Assembly (NCBI RefSeq): GCF_028640845.1
Contig: NC_080541.1
Coordinates: forward strand, 179,468,502 to 179,532,501
Reading direction: 5' to 3'
DNA: 64,000 bases
Source: Ahaetulla prasina
Taxonomy: Eukaryota > Chordata > Lepidosauria > Squamata > Colubridae
Positions within the stretch are counted from its first letter, which is position 1. Each line of letters starts with the position of its first letter. The position numbers and the translations under genes are program-made. This document shows positions 33,601 through 43,964 of this stretch, in pieces. Below the pieces are notes generated by a model. It made no database searches and was not told the DNA's origin. It saw only the letters and a program-made list of their open reading frames with translations.

Positions 33601-36600
33601 CTAATTGTCCTTCAACTATCCTCTTTATCCACGTCCTCATATACAAATACCATGGAAAACAGCATATTGATAAGATATTCTTCCCAACCATTATACATAC
33701 AGTTACTTACATTAGGGAAGTCCAACCCCAATTTTTCTTTTTCATTGATCCATTGACTTTTATCATAATCCGGAGCTGGTAGAAAATGGGAGATAGAAAG
33801 TTCAGGCATCCAGAAAATTTAAATAAGATATAAACTGCTTACCTTTCACTAGACAAAGCAATCAATTTTAAGAAATGCCAAAAAGTGCATGCTTTTCCTG
33901 ACCCAATTATAGCAAGTACCATACCAAATGCTGACAAGTTTAGCTCTGCCATTTAATGACTGGTTGCATGATAAGCATAGCTTGGCTACTGAATTAATCC
34001 AATTTTTGGAGTTTGTCCATTGCACTGAACCATAAAGTAACTAAATGGGCTAGGTTTATATAACACATCAAATCACAAAATAAAAATTAACAGAGGTAAG
34101 CAAGCCAAGCTTAGCATGCTGGTAACAGCCATTAAGCAGTTGACCTGGTTAAATATATTGTGAGACTTCTACGGGTCATCTGAATTCTTGGTTTCATACC
34201 AAGAATATTCCCCAGAACGTCGTGTAATATTCTACAAATTGTTTCAAGGAAACAATTTGGCAAGATCAAGCCACATGAAAAAAATCATCCTCCAGGTGGA
34301 TAAATGGAAAACCCCATAAATATTTGGCACAATAAATAATTAGAGTGGTTTATTTCTCAGATTTAGATGCCCTATTTGAAGAAGAGAATTTGGAGCCAGT
34401 ATAATATGAGGTGGCTACCAGCATACTCAGAACTGCTGCTGTGGTCATATGACCCCCATCAACCCCCTTTCTCCCTACAAGCTTCCCAGGCTTCCCGATT
34501 GACTTGTGGGAAGATGTCAGAAAAACATTGTAAATGAGGAGTGGGGAGGGAGCACTTCAAGCTATCGCAGAATATCCTGTATCGCCAAAATCTCTCCCAC
34601 ATCTTTAATACCTATTTTACTAAGGTTGACCTGAAAGTAACTTGCAAATAAAACTAAGAAATCTTACAAAGCAGTGCATGGGTATAAATATAAAAGAGCA
34701 AGGTTAGAGAGAAGGAATGGGAAACAGGTAAGGCCCTCGAGTGCTTTGGTATCCAGGTAGAGAAAGACCAAGAATCAACAGAGATAAATGGAGATATTCT
34801 GCTGGATTAGAAGCCTGCAATTGTAGTGATAGATTATGCAACATCCTTGTTGCATTAGAAGAACACTATTATACTCCATAGGACTTGCCTAAAGCCAGCT
34901 CAAGAGCACTGAAATTTGCAATGCTGAACAAAATTATTATTTAATAATTTCTGATAGGCACCCAAACATCATTATTAGCCCTAATGAGATGACAGTCTGG
35001 ATGAACCTAGTTCTAACGGCAACATATGCCAAAATAAGGGAGTTGCCTGAGATGATGAAAGGAGCCTTGTTATATAAAGGAAAATTACCTTAAGTTAATG
35101 GCTTTGGAAAGAGGCCCATAATATTGCACTAAGAGAGATCATCTGGAAAAGTTCTAATACAACAGTTGTATAACAGCCCAGCGTTCAATGAACAGCTCCA
35201 TCTAATTATTGTGCACACCACCCTACCTTAGGTAACTTAAGGAATGTTTTCATAATTTACTCTGCTTTTCTTCTACTCGAAGCTTTTATACATTCGTGTA
35301 GAGCAAGAACACATTCCCCAAATTCTTGGGAATACTCAAAAGCTAGAAACGAAGAGAGTTTCTTTTGAATGAAGAGCTGAGCTAATATTTACATTCAACA
35401 AGTTATATTTACAGAAGAAAACAAGGGGGAGGAGAGGACTTTGGTACAAATGAAACCCGGCAAGGCACACAAACCTTCTCCACAGCTGTATAACTTATCT
35501 TCATAAGGTGTTCCTGTGTATTCAAGCAGCAATCGAATGCCGTGGGCAAGCTGTAAAGAAAACAAGCAAACCAGCCATCAGATGGGTGAAGTAATTTTTC
35601 ACAAGATAGCCTGATTAGGTGGCTCAGTGGCTAATTATTGTTTATTGCTTATTGATCAGAAAGGTCGGCGGTTTGAATCCCTGGTGTAGGTCTCCCACAC
35701 TAGATGAGCAGAGGGTTGGACTAGATGACCTCCAAGGTCCCTTCCAACTCTGTTACTTTTACAGATCTGATGAGAGCCCGTTGAGGTAAAAAGAAATGGA
35801 CACAGTAGAGATTTCAGGAATGCTCTTTATTCTTACTGGGTAGAATGACAGGCACTTTGAAAGCCTCTATCAAGAGTTCTGCACTACTTCATCTCATACC
35901 AAGCAAAATCAAGGCAAGGTTATTTCGAGTTTCTTCTCAATTTTTCTTCCTCCTTGGGACTGAACTCCTCCCACAATGATTTGTACATTCCTTCTTCTTT
36001 GCCAAGACCAGATTTATATGATTTAACACTTGGTAACTAGCAAAAGATCCCCATGGGCCTTGAGAAAGAAGCGGTTCAAAACTATGAAGGTATACTTATG
36101 TTTGGTAGAAGAAAAACATATATTTAATGTTCTCCAACCAGGTGCTTGTCGTGGTTTATTTTTAAACTCTACCAATTAGACTGACCCAAACTCAACAGAA
36201 GACACAACATCATTGACCCTGGACAGGTGGGGTTTTTTTGTACCTCTCCATAAGGGTTGGTGAGATGTTTTATTTTTTTAAAATGGACATTTCAAAGTGA
36301 TTATGGCCCAGTGGACCCGTTTTTCATCCAGAGGCTTTCTAGGAGCCTGATGAGGGTGAAAACAGCCTTCCACATCCCCCCGGAGGCCCTCCGGAGACCG
36401 GAAACAGCCCGTTTCCTGACTTCCTGTGGGCCCGGAAGGCCCGAAAATCAGCTGGCTGGCACGCACATGCATGCTGGAGCTGAGCTAGGGCAACACTCAC
36501 ATGCCCACAGATATGGCTCCACATGCCATCTATGGCACACATGCCATAGGTTTGCCATCACGGCTCTATATTATTACTATCATACACCGTTTCTTTCTTA

Positions 36601-38792
36601 AGCCAGTTCTGCTTTTAGGTCTCCTCTCTACGAGGTTGTTTTTCTTTTTCACTTAATGGCCATCATGTAGAGCTCTTGCACCCTTTTTACATTCTGCTTT
36701 GTCTTGGTGTGCTGCTATAGGGTTTTCTGTATAGGTATTGGGTTGTATAGTTTCCTGCCTGAACAGGGAGGTTGGACTAGAAAACTCCCAAAGTCCCTTC
36801 CAACTCTGTTATTCTGATCGGTTCTATATACTCCTTTTCCTCTCTTTTGGACTGTCCACTCCTTCAAAAGGAAAAATGCCTTTTGTTGTCTGCTATATAC
36901 TGCATTTGCTGCCGGTGCCAGAGCTCCATAAAATGTCTTCTCCCACACCTATGATAAGGTTACAGCTTTATTGGAAACTCTGCCAAGCACACGCTGAGGA
37001 AATGGTTCAAATGGAAGGGAAAGAAGGCAGCACCGATTCCTGCAATTTGCTAAGCAATCTGCTCCTCCACATTGCTCTCCAGTTAACCTTACATTAAAAC
37101 AATCCCTGTTCTTACCCAGCATTGCCAGGCAGAATGACAGAAACTGTAGTCCAACCCAGGAGTCTCCAACCTCAGCAACTTTAAGACTTGTGGACTTCAA
37201 CTCCCAGAGTTCCTCAGCCAGCTTTGCTGGGAGTTGAAGTCCACAAGTCTTAAAAGTTGCTGAGGTTGGAGAACCCTGGTTCAATATATTTGGAGGACCC
37301 CTATTTAGGCTGGATAAACTAGAGCCACTTGAACAGGAAACTCTGCTACTTAAATCCTGTTAATGGTTCTTTGAGCTCCTTCAATATTTTCCAGTGCTTC
37401 CAACAAAACTTATTTTTCTTTATCTGGGCCTCTGTGGCTCAGACTGGTAAGACAGTCTGTTATTAACACAGCTGCCTGCAATTACTGCAGGTTCTAGTCC
37501 CACCAGGCCCAAGCCTTCCATCCTTTATAAGGTAGGTAAAATGAGGACCCAGATTGTTGGGGGCAATAAGTTGACTTTGTATATAAATATACAAATAGGA
37601 TGAAGACTATTGCTAACATAGTGTAAGCCGCCCTGAGTCTTTGGAGAAGGGCGGGATATAAATGCAAATAATATATATATATATAAAATATAAGGGGAAC
37701 CAAGGGGAGCACTGGTTCAGACAGAGGGCTTATATATTCTCCAATCTCAGCAGTAGAAATAAAGAGAGATTTCTGTTCCAAACATTTTAAACACATAGCA
37801 GTCACCATTTTTCCAATTCCATTGTATTCACAAATAGACAGGGCAGGCAACTCTTTTGGACCAGGAGCCACACTAAATCTCCTTCTTGGGTGGCGGATTT
37901 TCTTTTGTGAATAAGGAACAAAGAAAATGATTTCCTGCTGGACTTTAAAGCTGTGATCTTGGAAGGTTAATATGCAATCAGGAAGGTTGTTTGTTTATTC
38001 AATTTACTGAACTTACATTCCCACCCTTTTATCTACGGGACAGGAAAAAGAAGAGATATTCCTCCAGGAATGACCACCTGATTTCATTGTGAGAACCAAG
38101 TAGCAGGGGAAATGTAAAAAAAAAAAGGCACGTTGAAAATGTTAAATCTGCTTTAACGGTGAACGTGATCATATAACCATCTTCTCCTTTGCACGGCAAT
38201 TCCGGCAACGTTTATTTAGATTCAACTGCCAATTTTACTCAATAGGTCGGGGACACCCCTCTCCTCTCCCGGGACAAAAAAGGGGCCCCGCTGGAAGAAA
38301 AAAGCGAAATCGTTTCGGGCAGCGAACTTATTCGGTCTACAGGCGCAGGAGACCGAAGCAGGCCTCCTCCTCCTCCCCCTCCGATGAAACAAATGCCCGC
38401 GTGTAAGAGAAACCCAGCTGGTCTTGCAAGCAGCCAGGCTGGCAGTGCCCCCGCCGGAAACCGGAGAAAAGTCATGAGAAGCCCGCGGAACCGCCGCCTC
38501 TCCTCCCAGTCGCCCGCGGGCAGAGAAAGGCCTTAACTGGGGCGCGGGGGAATCTCCCCGTCTTTTCAAACAGCTTCGAGCGCCCTGCAGGAGAGGCGGC
38601 CGGGTTTCCTGCACGCCTCGGCTCCAACCTGCAGCCCCGCCGGCATCGTTGGTGGCAGCGGCGAGAGAAGAGAGCAGCAGGTCCTGCAGGGCAACCGGGG
38701 AAAAGCAAAGCCAGTCCCGGTTTTTGTTTTTTTATTGTTCTGCCCGAGCGACTCACCCCTCTAATGTCCCAGTAGCCCAGAATCATCGTCAT
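30696..38792 (-). CDS. GSTM: Mu-class glutathione S-transferase, copy A (complete, 8 exons, 220 aa)
   Basis: Exons in transcript order: 38757-38792, 35475-35550, 33711-33775, 33445-33526, 33251-33351, 32377-32472, 32186-32296, 30696-30791. Their sizes are 36, 76, 65, 82, 101, 96, 111 and 96 nt; the first seven match the human GSTM pattern as I recall it. All introns are GT-AG and the frame is open throughout. The enzyme conjugates glutathione to electrophiles as a cytosolic dimer. Visible functional residues: catalytic Tyr7 (ILGYWDIRG); glutathione-site Trp46 and Lys50 (SQWINEKEK); the Phe57 dimer key (GLDFPN); Gln72-Ser73 (TQSNAI); Asp106 from the partner subunit; and H-site Tyr116 (MICYSPDF). 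The C-terminus is KWGNKKA, slightly longer than in human GSTM1 (218 aa). The start was chosen because the first ATG begins the canonical 12-residue exon 1, with G at -3. The gene converges with EPS8L3 and lies head-to-tail with copy B. Which mammalian GSTM it matches best cannot be settled; lineage-specific duplication is likely. Confidence 0.97.
30944..31083. mobile_element. Palindromic hAT MITE in GST copy A intron 7
   Basis: CAGGGGTCTCCAACCTTGG start and CTGGAGACCCCTA end. Flanks ttctagat and atctagat match at 7 of 8. Confidence 0.82.
31729..32022 (-). mobile_element. Non-autonomous hAT, CAGNGGTGGG family, in GST copy A intron 7
   Basis: CAGAGGTGGGTTTCAGCAGG start and GAAATCCACCGCTG end. 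Flanks ctataagg and ccataagg match at 7 of 8. Confidence 0.85.
35612..35762 (+). mobile_element. tRNA-headed SINE with a CR1-type tail
   Basis: A-box-like GGTGGCTCAGTGG and B-box-like GGTTTGAATCC followed directly by GGTTGGACTAGATGACCTCC and CCTTCCAACTCTGTTA, the CR1 3' UTR. It looks like a SINE that borrows the LINE tail for mobilisation. Confidence 0.7.
36235..36570 (-). mobile_element. Probable dispersed DNA repeat
   Basis: On the minus strand it begins GTGATGGCAAACCTATGGC and is GC-rich, ending in a TTTTTTAAAAT run. I know the motif as a common snake repeat, probably hAT-derived; no clean target duplication was found. Confidence 0.45.
36740..36825 (+). mobile_element. CR1/L3-type LINE tail fragment
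   Basis: TTTCCTGCCTGAACAGG, GGTTGGACTAGAAAACTCCC and CCCTTCCAACTCTGTTATTC. Confidence 0.7.
37157..37278. mobile_element. Palindromic hAT MITE
   Basis: CAGGAGTCTCCAACCTCAGC start and GAGGTTGGAGAACCCTG end; the target duplication is worn. Confidence 0.75.
37425..37690 (+). mobile_element. tRNA-derived SINE, full length
   Basis: Head GTGGCTCAGACTGG and GCAGGTTCTAGTCCC, body CCCAGATTGTTGGGGGCAA, tail GTAAGCCGCCCTGAGTC..GGGCGG, then (TA)n. It has the same structure as 17421-17885 but is uninterrupted. Confidence 0.85.
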
Positions 38793-39160
38793 GGCGCTCG
38801 CAGCTCCTCGCCTCTGTCGCTAACACCGCCGACTCCTCGCTTCGCGGGAAACTGGGCTCTGCAACCTAAAGAGGTAGACTCCGCCTGGGAGGGGCTTCAT
38901 ACATTAATAAAGCGCCGCCTTGATGGCCAAACCAGGCAGTGAGAGTTGTGGGGGAGGGGGTTTTCTCCAAAGTGGGTGGGGCTGGCCGGCAGCCCAGTAC
39001 CAGAAGTCTTCAATTGCAACTTGGAACTGCTCGTTCCGCCGCCGCCGGCCCCTTCGGAAGAGCGGTTTTTTTTGCTGAATTTGGGATTTGAGTTTGGGTG
39101 GAAATTGAACGGGTCTTCTGGAAATTTGCCCTCTTTTAAGTCCGATTAGATCCGGCATTG
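38230..39160 (-). promoter_or_regulatory. CpG-rich promoter region of GST copy A
   Basis: CpG-dense DNA surrounds exon 1 (38757-38792), in contrast to the AT-rich surroundings. A TATA-like TTTATTAA on the minus strand at about 38902-38911 lies roughly 110 bp upstream of the ATG. Open frames at 38222-38614 and 38649-38942 arise from the GC content. Confidence 0.6.
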
Positions 39161-39194
39161 GTAGAGACCCTTTTGCAGGTCTGGTGGTTGTACT

Positions 39195-39540
39195 GTAGAA
39201 ATATTGATTGTTTCCTGATTGCTTATCTTTTCTTTTAGCGTATCTTTAACGTATCTTTTCTTTTATGTACACTGAGAGCATATGCACCAAGACAAATTCC
39301 TTGTGTGTCCAATCACACTTGGCCAATAAAAAATTCTATTCTATTCTATTCTATTTGTAGCCTATGACTATCATTAAGTGTTTTATCAGTACCCTATGAC
39401 CATCATTTGTGTTGTAAATGTTGTACCTTCATGAAGGTATCTTTTCTTTTATGTACACTGAGAGCATATGCACCAAGACAAATTCCTTGTGTGTCCCATC
39501 ACACTTGGCCCATAAAAAATTCTATTCTATACTAGAGAGG
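39195..39540 (+). mobile_element. Two tandem LINE 3' UTR fragments
   Basis: Two copies of TGTACACTGAGAGCATATG..CACTTGGCC..ATAAAAAATTCTATTC (to about 39355, and 39356-39540). Both end in ATTCT repeats. From 39541 to 40120 nothing is recognised. Confidence 0.75.
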
Positions 39541-40119
39541 AATGAGAAATAGCGCTAATGGCTTCTGACATTGCCGAAACTGTTGTTAACGATTGCATAA
39601 CGCGCGGTCCAAGTGCGTGGACCAAGAAGAACTTCGAGCGGGGGTGAATTCGATAGGAAATGCGGAGCAAGCGGTTGGCGCGCGCGTTAGGGCTTAGCAG
39701 CAAACTTTTCCCTAGTCAAAGGTGAGACCGGGAACCGCAGAATTGCCCGTCCAATCTTCTCTCTCCTTAAACAGATTTGCTTTATGTTATTTCAACCGTG
39801 ATTTCTGGCTGAAAATAATCAAGGCTGAAAACAAAAAAAGTGCGGTTCGAAGCCTGACTGAATCACAGGTTTTGAAATTTGTCGGCAGTGACCACGATGG
39901 TGTGACTGTGATCTAGTACAAAGGAGAATATTTGCAGCTCAGGGTTGACACGAGGGGGTCCTTGGTGCTCTCTGACCTTGCTTGTTTTCTTTACCCCAAA
40001 CTAGGTAACATAAGTGCTACCTAGTCTGGATAATGAAACCTCTGCAAGAAAACAAGCAAGGTCAGAGACACCAAGCACTCCTCATGGTCTGATCTAAATA
40101 CCATCCACGTGTATGTATA

Positions 40120-40215
40120 GTTGGTGCGATAGTGGTCCAGTGGCGAAGATGCTCGCCTCACTTGAGAGTTCAATCAGTTGAGAGTTCAATCCTAGGTAGG
40201 AGCAGATATTTCCCT
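40120..40215 (+). mobile_element. tRNA-like SINE head
   Basis: A-box-like TAGTGGTCCAGTGGC and B-box-like GAGTTCAATCC. There is no cloverleaf of genuine tRNA quality: the TTGAGAGTTCAATC block is duplicated. Confidence 0.5.
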
Positions 40216-40639
40216 GCTTGGGTGCTAAGAAAAAATGATCTGCCACGTAGGATCAGGAAGGGCAGATCCATCCAGTTGCCCTGACTCTACCCCAAATTTA
40301 ATAGACTACAGGGTTATAAAAAGGGAGCAGTATATCTTTAATGCAACATTAAAAATAAAGAAGCAGAACTTCAATTGCACCACTGTAGCCATTATCTTGA
40401 CTTTTCTTTTGCATAGCCTGCAGACATGCACTAACCAGGCTTGATTGTTTAGCTGCATTTTCTAAATCAGAGTTGCTAGGTGTTGTCCTTTAATGTGACA
40501 CTTTAAATGAAGGATATTTTCAAAATTGTTTTTACAGTATCTCATTTTTCCCACATCCGCCTGATTCTACTTGCATAATAGCAGCTGAAATGGAATCATT
40601 GATCCTTTGTTATATCTTTTCATTTTTAATCCAAATGTC

Positions 40640-41290
40640 TGTAGGGTAGAACTCTGGAATGTACAAGTCCTAACACTTCTAAGATTTCACATGATCTTGA
40701 TTCTATCCCTCTGTTAATGCAGCCTAATGTGTTGGCTTTTTTGACAGGTGAACACACTGCTGACTCATTTGAATGTCCACTAGGACTCCAAGATCCCTCT
40801 CACAGTCACCACTACCCTGTTTCCCCTAAAATAAGCCCTCCCCGAAAATTTTTAATTGCATGCATAGTCGGTCCCCACCATTTCCTCTGGTTAGGGTTAA
40901 GACTGAAAGAGGAGCCCTGTCTCACTTCATGCTCCCCAAAATAAGAAGACTCCCTGAAAATAAGGCCAAGTGCTTATTTCAGGGTTCAAAAAATGTAAGA
41001 CAGGGTCTTATTTTTGGGGAAACACGGTATTGAACCAGGTACCACCTATTTTATACCCGTGTGTTTGGCTTTTCTTGCCTAAATGTAGAACTTTAACTTT
41101 TCTCACCACTGAATTTCATTTGTTAGATAGGGCACAGTCTGTCAAGATCCTTCTGTATCTTGAGCCTACCTTCTGGAGTGGTGGCTATTCCTGCCAGCTT
41201 AGTGTCATCTGCAAATTTGATGAGTACCCAATCTCTCCTCTCATCTAAATTGTTTATGAAGATATTGAAGAGTACTGAGCTAAGATAGAG
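40640..41290 (-). mobile_element. CR1 LINE fragment, minus strand, split by a MITE
   Basis: The minus strand reads CATCAAATTTGCAGATGACA and CTAAGCTGGCAGGAATAGCC, the same RT-domain DNA as 24140-24180, continuing to CATTAGGCTGCATTAACAGA near 40730. The MITE at 40815-41027 interrupts it. Confidence 0.7.
40815..41027. mobile_element. Tc1/mariner-like MITE
   Basis: CCCTGTTTCCCC start and GGGGAAACACGG end, each bordered by TA (40813-40814 and 41028-41029). Internal repeats of AAAATAAGNC. Confidence 0.75.
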
Positions 41291-41509
41291 TTCTTTGAAC
41301 TGGTGCAGTTTTTAGTTCTTCTGTATCAACCTTCCCCTTGTTCACTGGCACAATCTGCCGGCAGTGTTGGTGAACAGTATAATGCTCACCATTTTATACA
41401 ATGTCGCACATGATTTCAGTGAGGTTCATTATTTCACCATGTTTTGGCACAGAGCCAAATATATGACATGAACTAAAGAGAACAAGCAAAATGCAAAAAA
41501 AAGGAAGGG

Positions 41510-41569
41510 AAGGAGGGAGAGAGAGAGAGAAAAGAAAGGAGAGAGAGAGAAAGAAATGAAAGAAAGCGA

Positions 41570-41621
<52 letters not shown>

Positions 41622-41625
41622 AGGA
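41510..41625 (+). repeat. (GAAA)n microsatellite
   Basis: GA-rich, then about 14 AAAG units. From 41626 to 42090 no feature is recognised; an 87-codon minus-strand frame at 41814-42077 matches nothing I know. Confidence 0.95.
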
Positions 41626-42090
41626 ACCAAAAATGACTTTGATATTTTAACTGTGTTTGTGACAATTCTAGAAGACATTTGGTTTTTTAAAAAATCTTTA
41701 ATTAGAAGAAATAATTGTTTGGGGTTGGGAGGAGGGGGGGATACTTTCTGCTATATTAAATCTTAAACAGCTGGTAAACTCTATAAATCATATTTAACTA
41801 TGCATTGAATTTACTATGGTAGATGTGTCCCAGCATCACAAGCAGATGCTGTATCCCAAACAGCTTTATAACATGCGTTCCCCAAAAAGTGTGGGTGTGT
41901 GCATTTTATAGTCTTTGGGAGAGATTTCAGATTTCTCAATCCCTGTGAAAAAGTTGTAAATCTCATTTTCAGTTTTCCCATTATGGAATCCAAGGGCTGC
42001 CTACCCACTGCTGTCATGAAATTAGCAATGCTATTGTGAATCCCAGTTTTCCACTGTTGCAGTCTGTTCTTAATCAAAAAAGATTGAGGG

Positions 42091-42314
42091 CAGTGGTGAA
42101 ATTCACATTTTTTTACTTCTGGTTCTGTGGGTGTGGCGTGGTGGGCATGGTGTGGCTTGGTGAGTGTGGCTTGGTGGGCATGGCAGGGGAAGGATATTGC
42201 AAAATCTCCAATCCCATCCCACTCTGGGGCTAGCCAGAGGTGGTATTTGCCGGTTCTACGAACTACTCAAAATTTCCACTACCGGTTCGTCAGAACCTGC
42301 TGAATTTTACCCCG
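42091..42314 (+). mobile_element. Non-autonomous hAT, CAGNGGTGGG family
   Basis: CAGTGGTGAAATTCAC start and GAATTTTACCCCG end. Flanks attgaggg and actgaggg match at 7 of 8. Confidence 0.8.
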
Positions 42315-43289
42315 ACTGAGGGTGTGAGTGGACCAACAGGTGAGGGGGTTAGCTTTCTCCCCGGCACTGCTGCCATCACTTTCTTGCAGTTCATCGGCCA
42401 CCCCCCATTAGAGTACTACAGCAGGAATGGGAAGTGTCTGGTTACAGATCTTTCCCTGATTGGTAGGTTTGCCTCTCCTTCCACACCCACTTGGGCACCT
42501 CCCAGCTTAAAATAATGAGAAATAAAAGAAGCATGCTGTGATGGAGGGGACCCGATTCACTATCTTAAAGAAGCCAGCAGATTTCATAATCACTGCAACA
42601 TCAACCTCATTGGCTCAGTCCTGGGGAACCTTCAGCGCATGCCAAAGGGGCGTCGGGGTGAATATGCAGTGGCAGCTACTTTGCATGATGCAGCTGCTAT
42701 TTGCTCAGCTCTGGCACATGCTGGGCAGCCTTCAGAATGGGAATCTCCCATTAGCGCCCCCTGCTGTAGATGCCCATTTTCAGAGGCCTTGGCCCACCTG
42801 CACTAAAAGTGGGCCAAAGACATCCAGGGCGGATGGCTTCTTCAGTTGCTGCAGGAGAACCTGATATGCCCAACCTTGAAGCTCTTCGGATAGCAGCGTA
42901 TAAGAGGGCTGGCAATTGGAGGCCGTGCATCAATAGGCAGCGGAGCCCCCCTTCCCTCTCGTTCTGAAGCTTCAACCCATCTAGCAAATCCAATTCTTTT
43001 CTTCTTATCTCTCAGTAGAACAAAGACAGGGTGGGATTGATGCTACTTTGTCAATATGCCCTTTCACTTGTCCGGGCTGCCTAGTTTTTTGTTTTGTTTT
43101 TTTGCTTTCCTTTCTGCACAGAGAGAAGAGGGCCTTTTTCCTTTGTTGCAAGAACTAGGGCAGCTGGCGGGGTGGGGTGGGGAGTGAGGCTTGCTCCTTT
43201 TCTCAGTGCTTCTGAGTTAATAAGTGAAGACAGATGGCTTTTATTAAACTGTAGGGGCTGGGAAATCAAAACTAGTCGTATGAAAGATT
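42315..43289. other. Intergenic DNA, no gene recognised
   Basis: Moderately GC-rich, with open frames of 65-108 codons on both strands, none with a start context, splice sites or motifs I recognise. It could be remnant repeat DNA. Confidence 0.4.
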
Positions 43290-43615
43290 AGTCTAGAGAA
43301 AAGAAGGACTCCGGGGACTTGATAGCAGTATTCCAGTATTTGAGGGGCTGCCACAAAGAGGAGGGACTCAGCTTGTTTTCCAAAGCACCAGAGGGCAGGA
43401 CAAGAAACAATGGATGGAAACTGACCAAGAAGAGAAGCAACCTGGAATTAAGGCAAAACTTCCTAGCAGTAAGGACAATTAACCAGTGAAACAGCTTGCC
43501 TCCAGAAGTTGTGAGGTTTTTAAGACTGGACAGTCACTTGTCTGAAATGGTATATGGTCTCCTACTTGGATTAGATGACCTCCAAGGTCCCTTCCACCTC
43601 TATTCTGATTCAAAG
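43290..43615 (+). mobile_element. CR1/L3-type LINE 3' end
   Basis: TTGATAGCAGTATTCCAGTA through GACCTCCAAGGTCCCTTCC; coding and UTR blocks as in the other CR1 copies, with small deletions. Confidence 0.8.
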
Positions 43616-43710
43616 GGCTCCTCATGAGCTTAATCTGCCTTTCCCCTATTACATGAAGTTGAGTCTCAGGAAAAAAACATGGAGTAACATAGTTGGTTAC
43701 CTAAGCACAA

Positions 43711-43716
43711 TTTATT
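43711..43716 (-). terminator. Polyadenylation signal of GST copy B
   Basis: AATAAA on the minus strand (TTTATT on plus), about 250 bp after the copy B stop codon; the first clear candidate downstream. Confidence 0.5.
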
Positions 43717-43964
43717 TAGGAACTTTTCTATTCATGTTATAAAAACCAACCTCCTTCGCTGCAACATTGGAGCCCAAATTTAAAGTGGGGAAAACAGACC
43801 AGGGAGGGATTAAGAAACAGACTTTTTTTCAGTCTCTTATATTCTTCATTAGGTGAACACGTGTCTTAAAATCATAATCAAGCTTGGAAATATGGAGGAC
43901 TAATGAAGATCCCTCATTCATATAGCAGTTCCAGTTGTTACCCTCCTGAAATATGTGGTCTCTT

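Noticed and set aside
38222..38614. 130-codon open frame, minus strand
   Set aside because: GC-rich intron 1 of GST copy A; no motif and no splice support.
40120..40215. Possible tRNA gene
   Set aside because: The A and B boxes exist, but the stems do not pair as a cloverleaf and a block is duplicated; a SINE head fits better.
41570..41625. Regular short repeats that might suggest a CRISPR array
   Set aside because: A plain AAAG microsatellite with no spacers, in a vertebrate genome.
41814..42077. 87-codon open frame, minus strand
   Set aside because: No recognisable motif, no neighbouring exon and no splice support.
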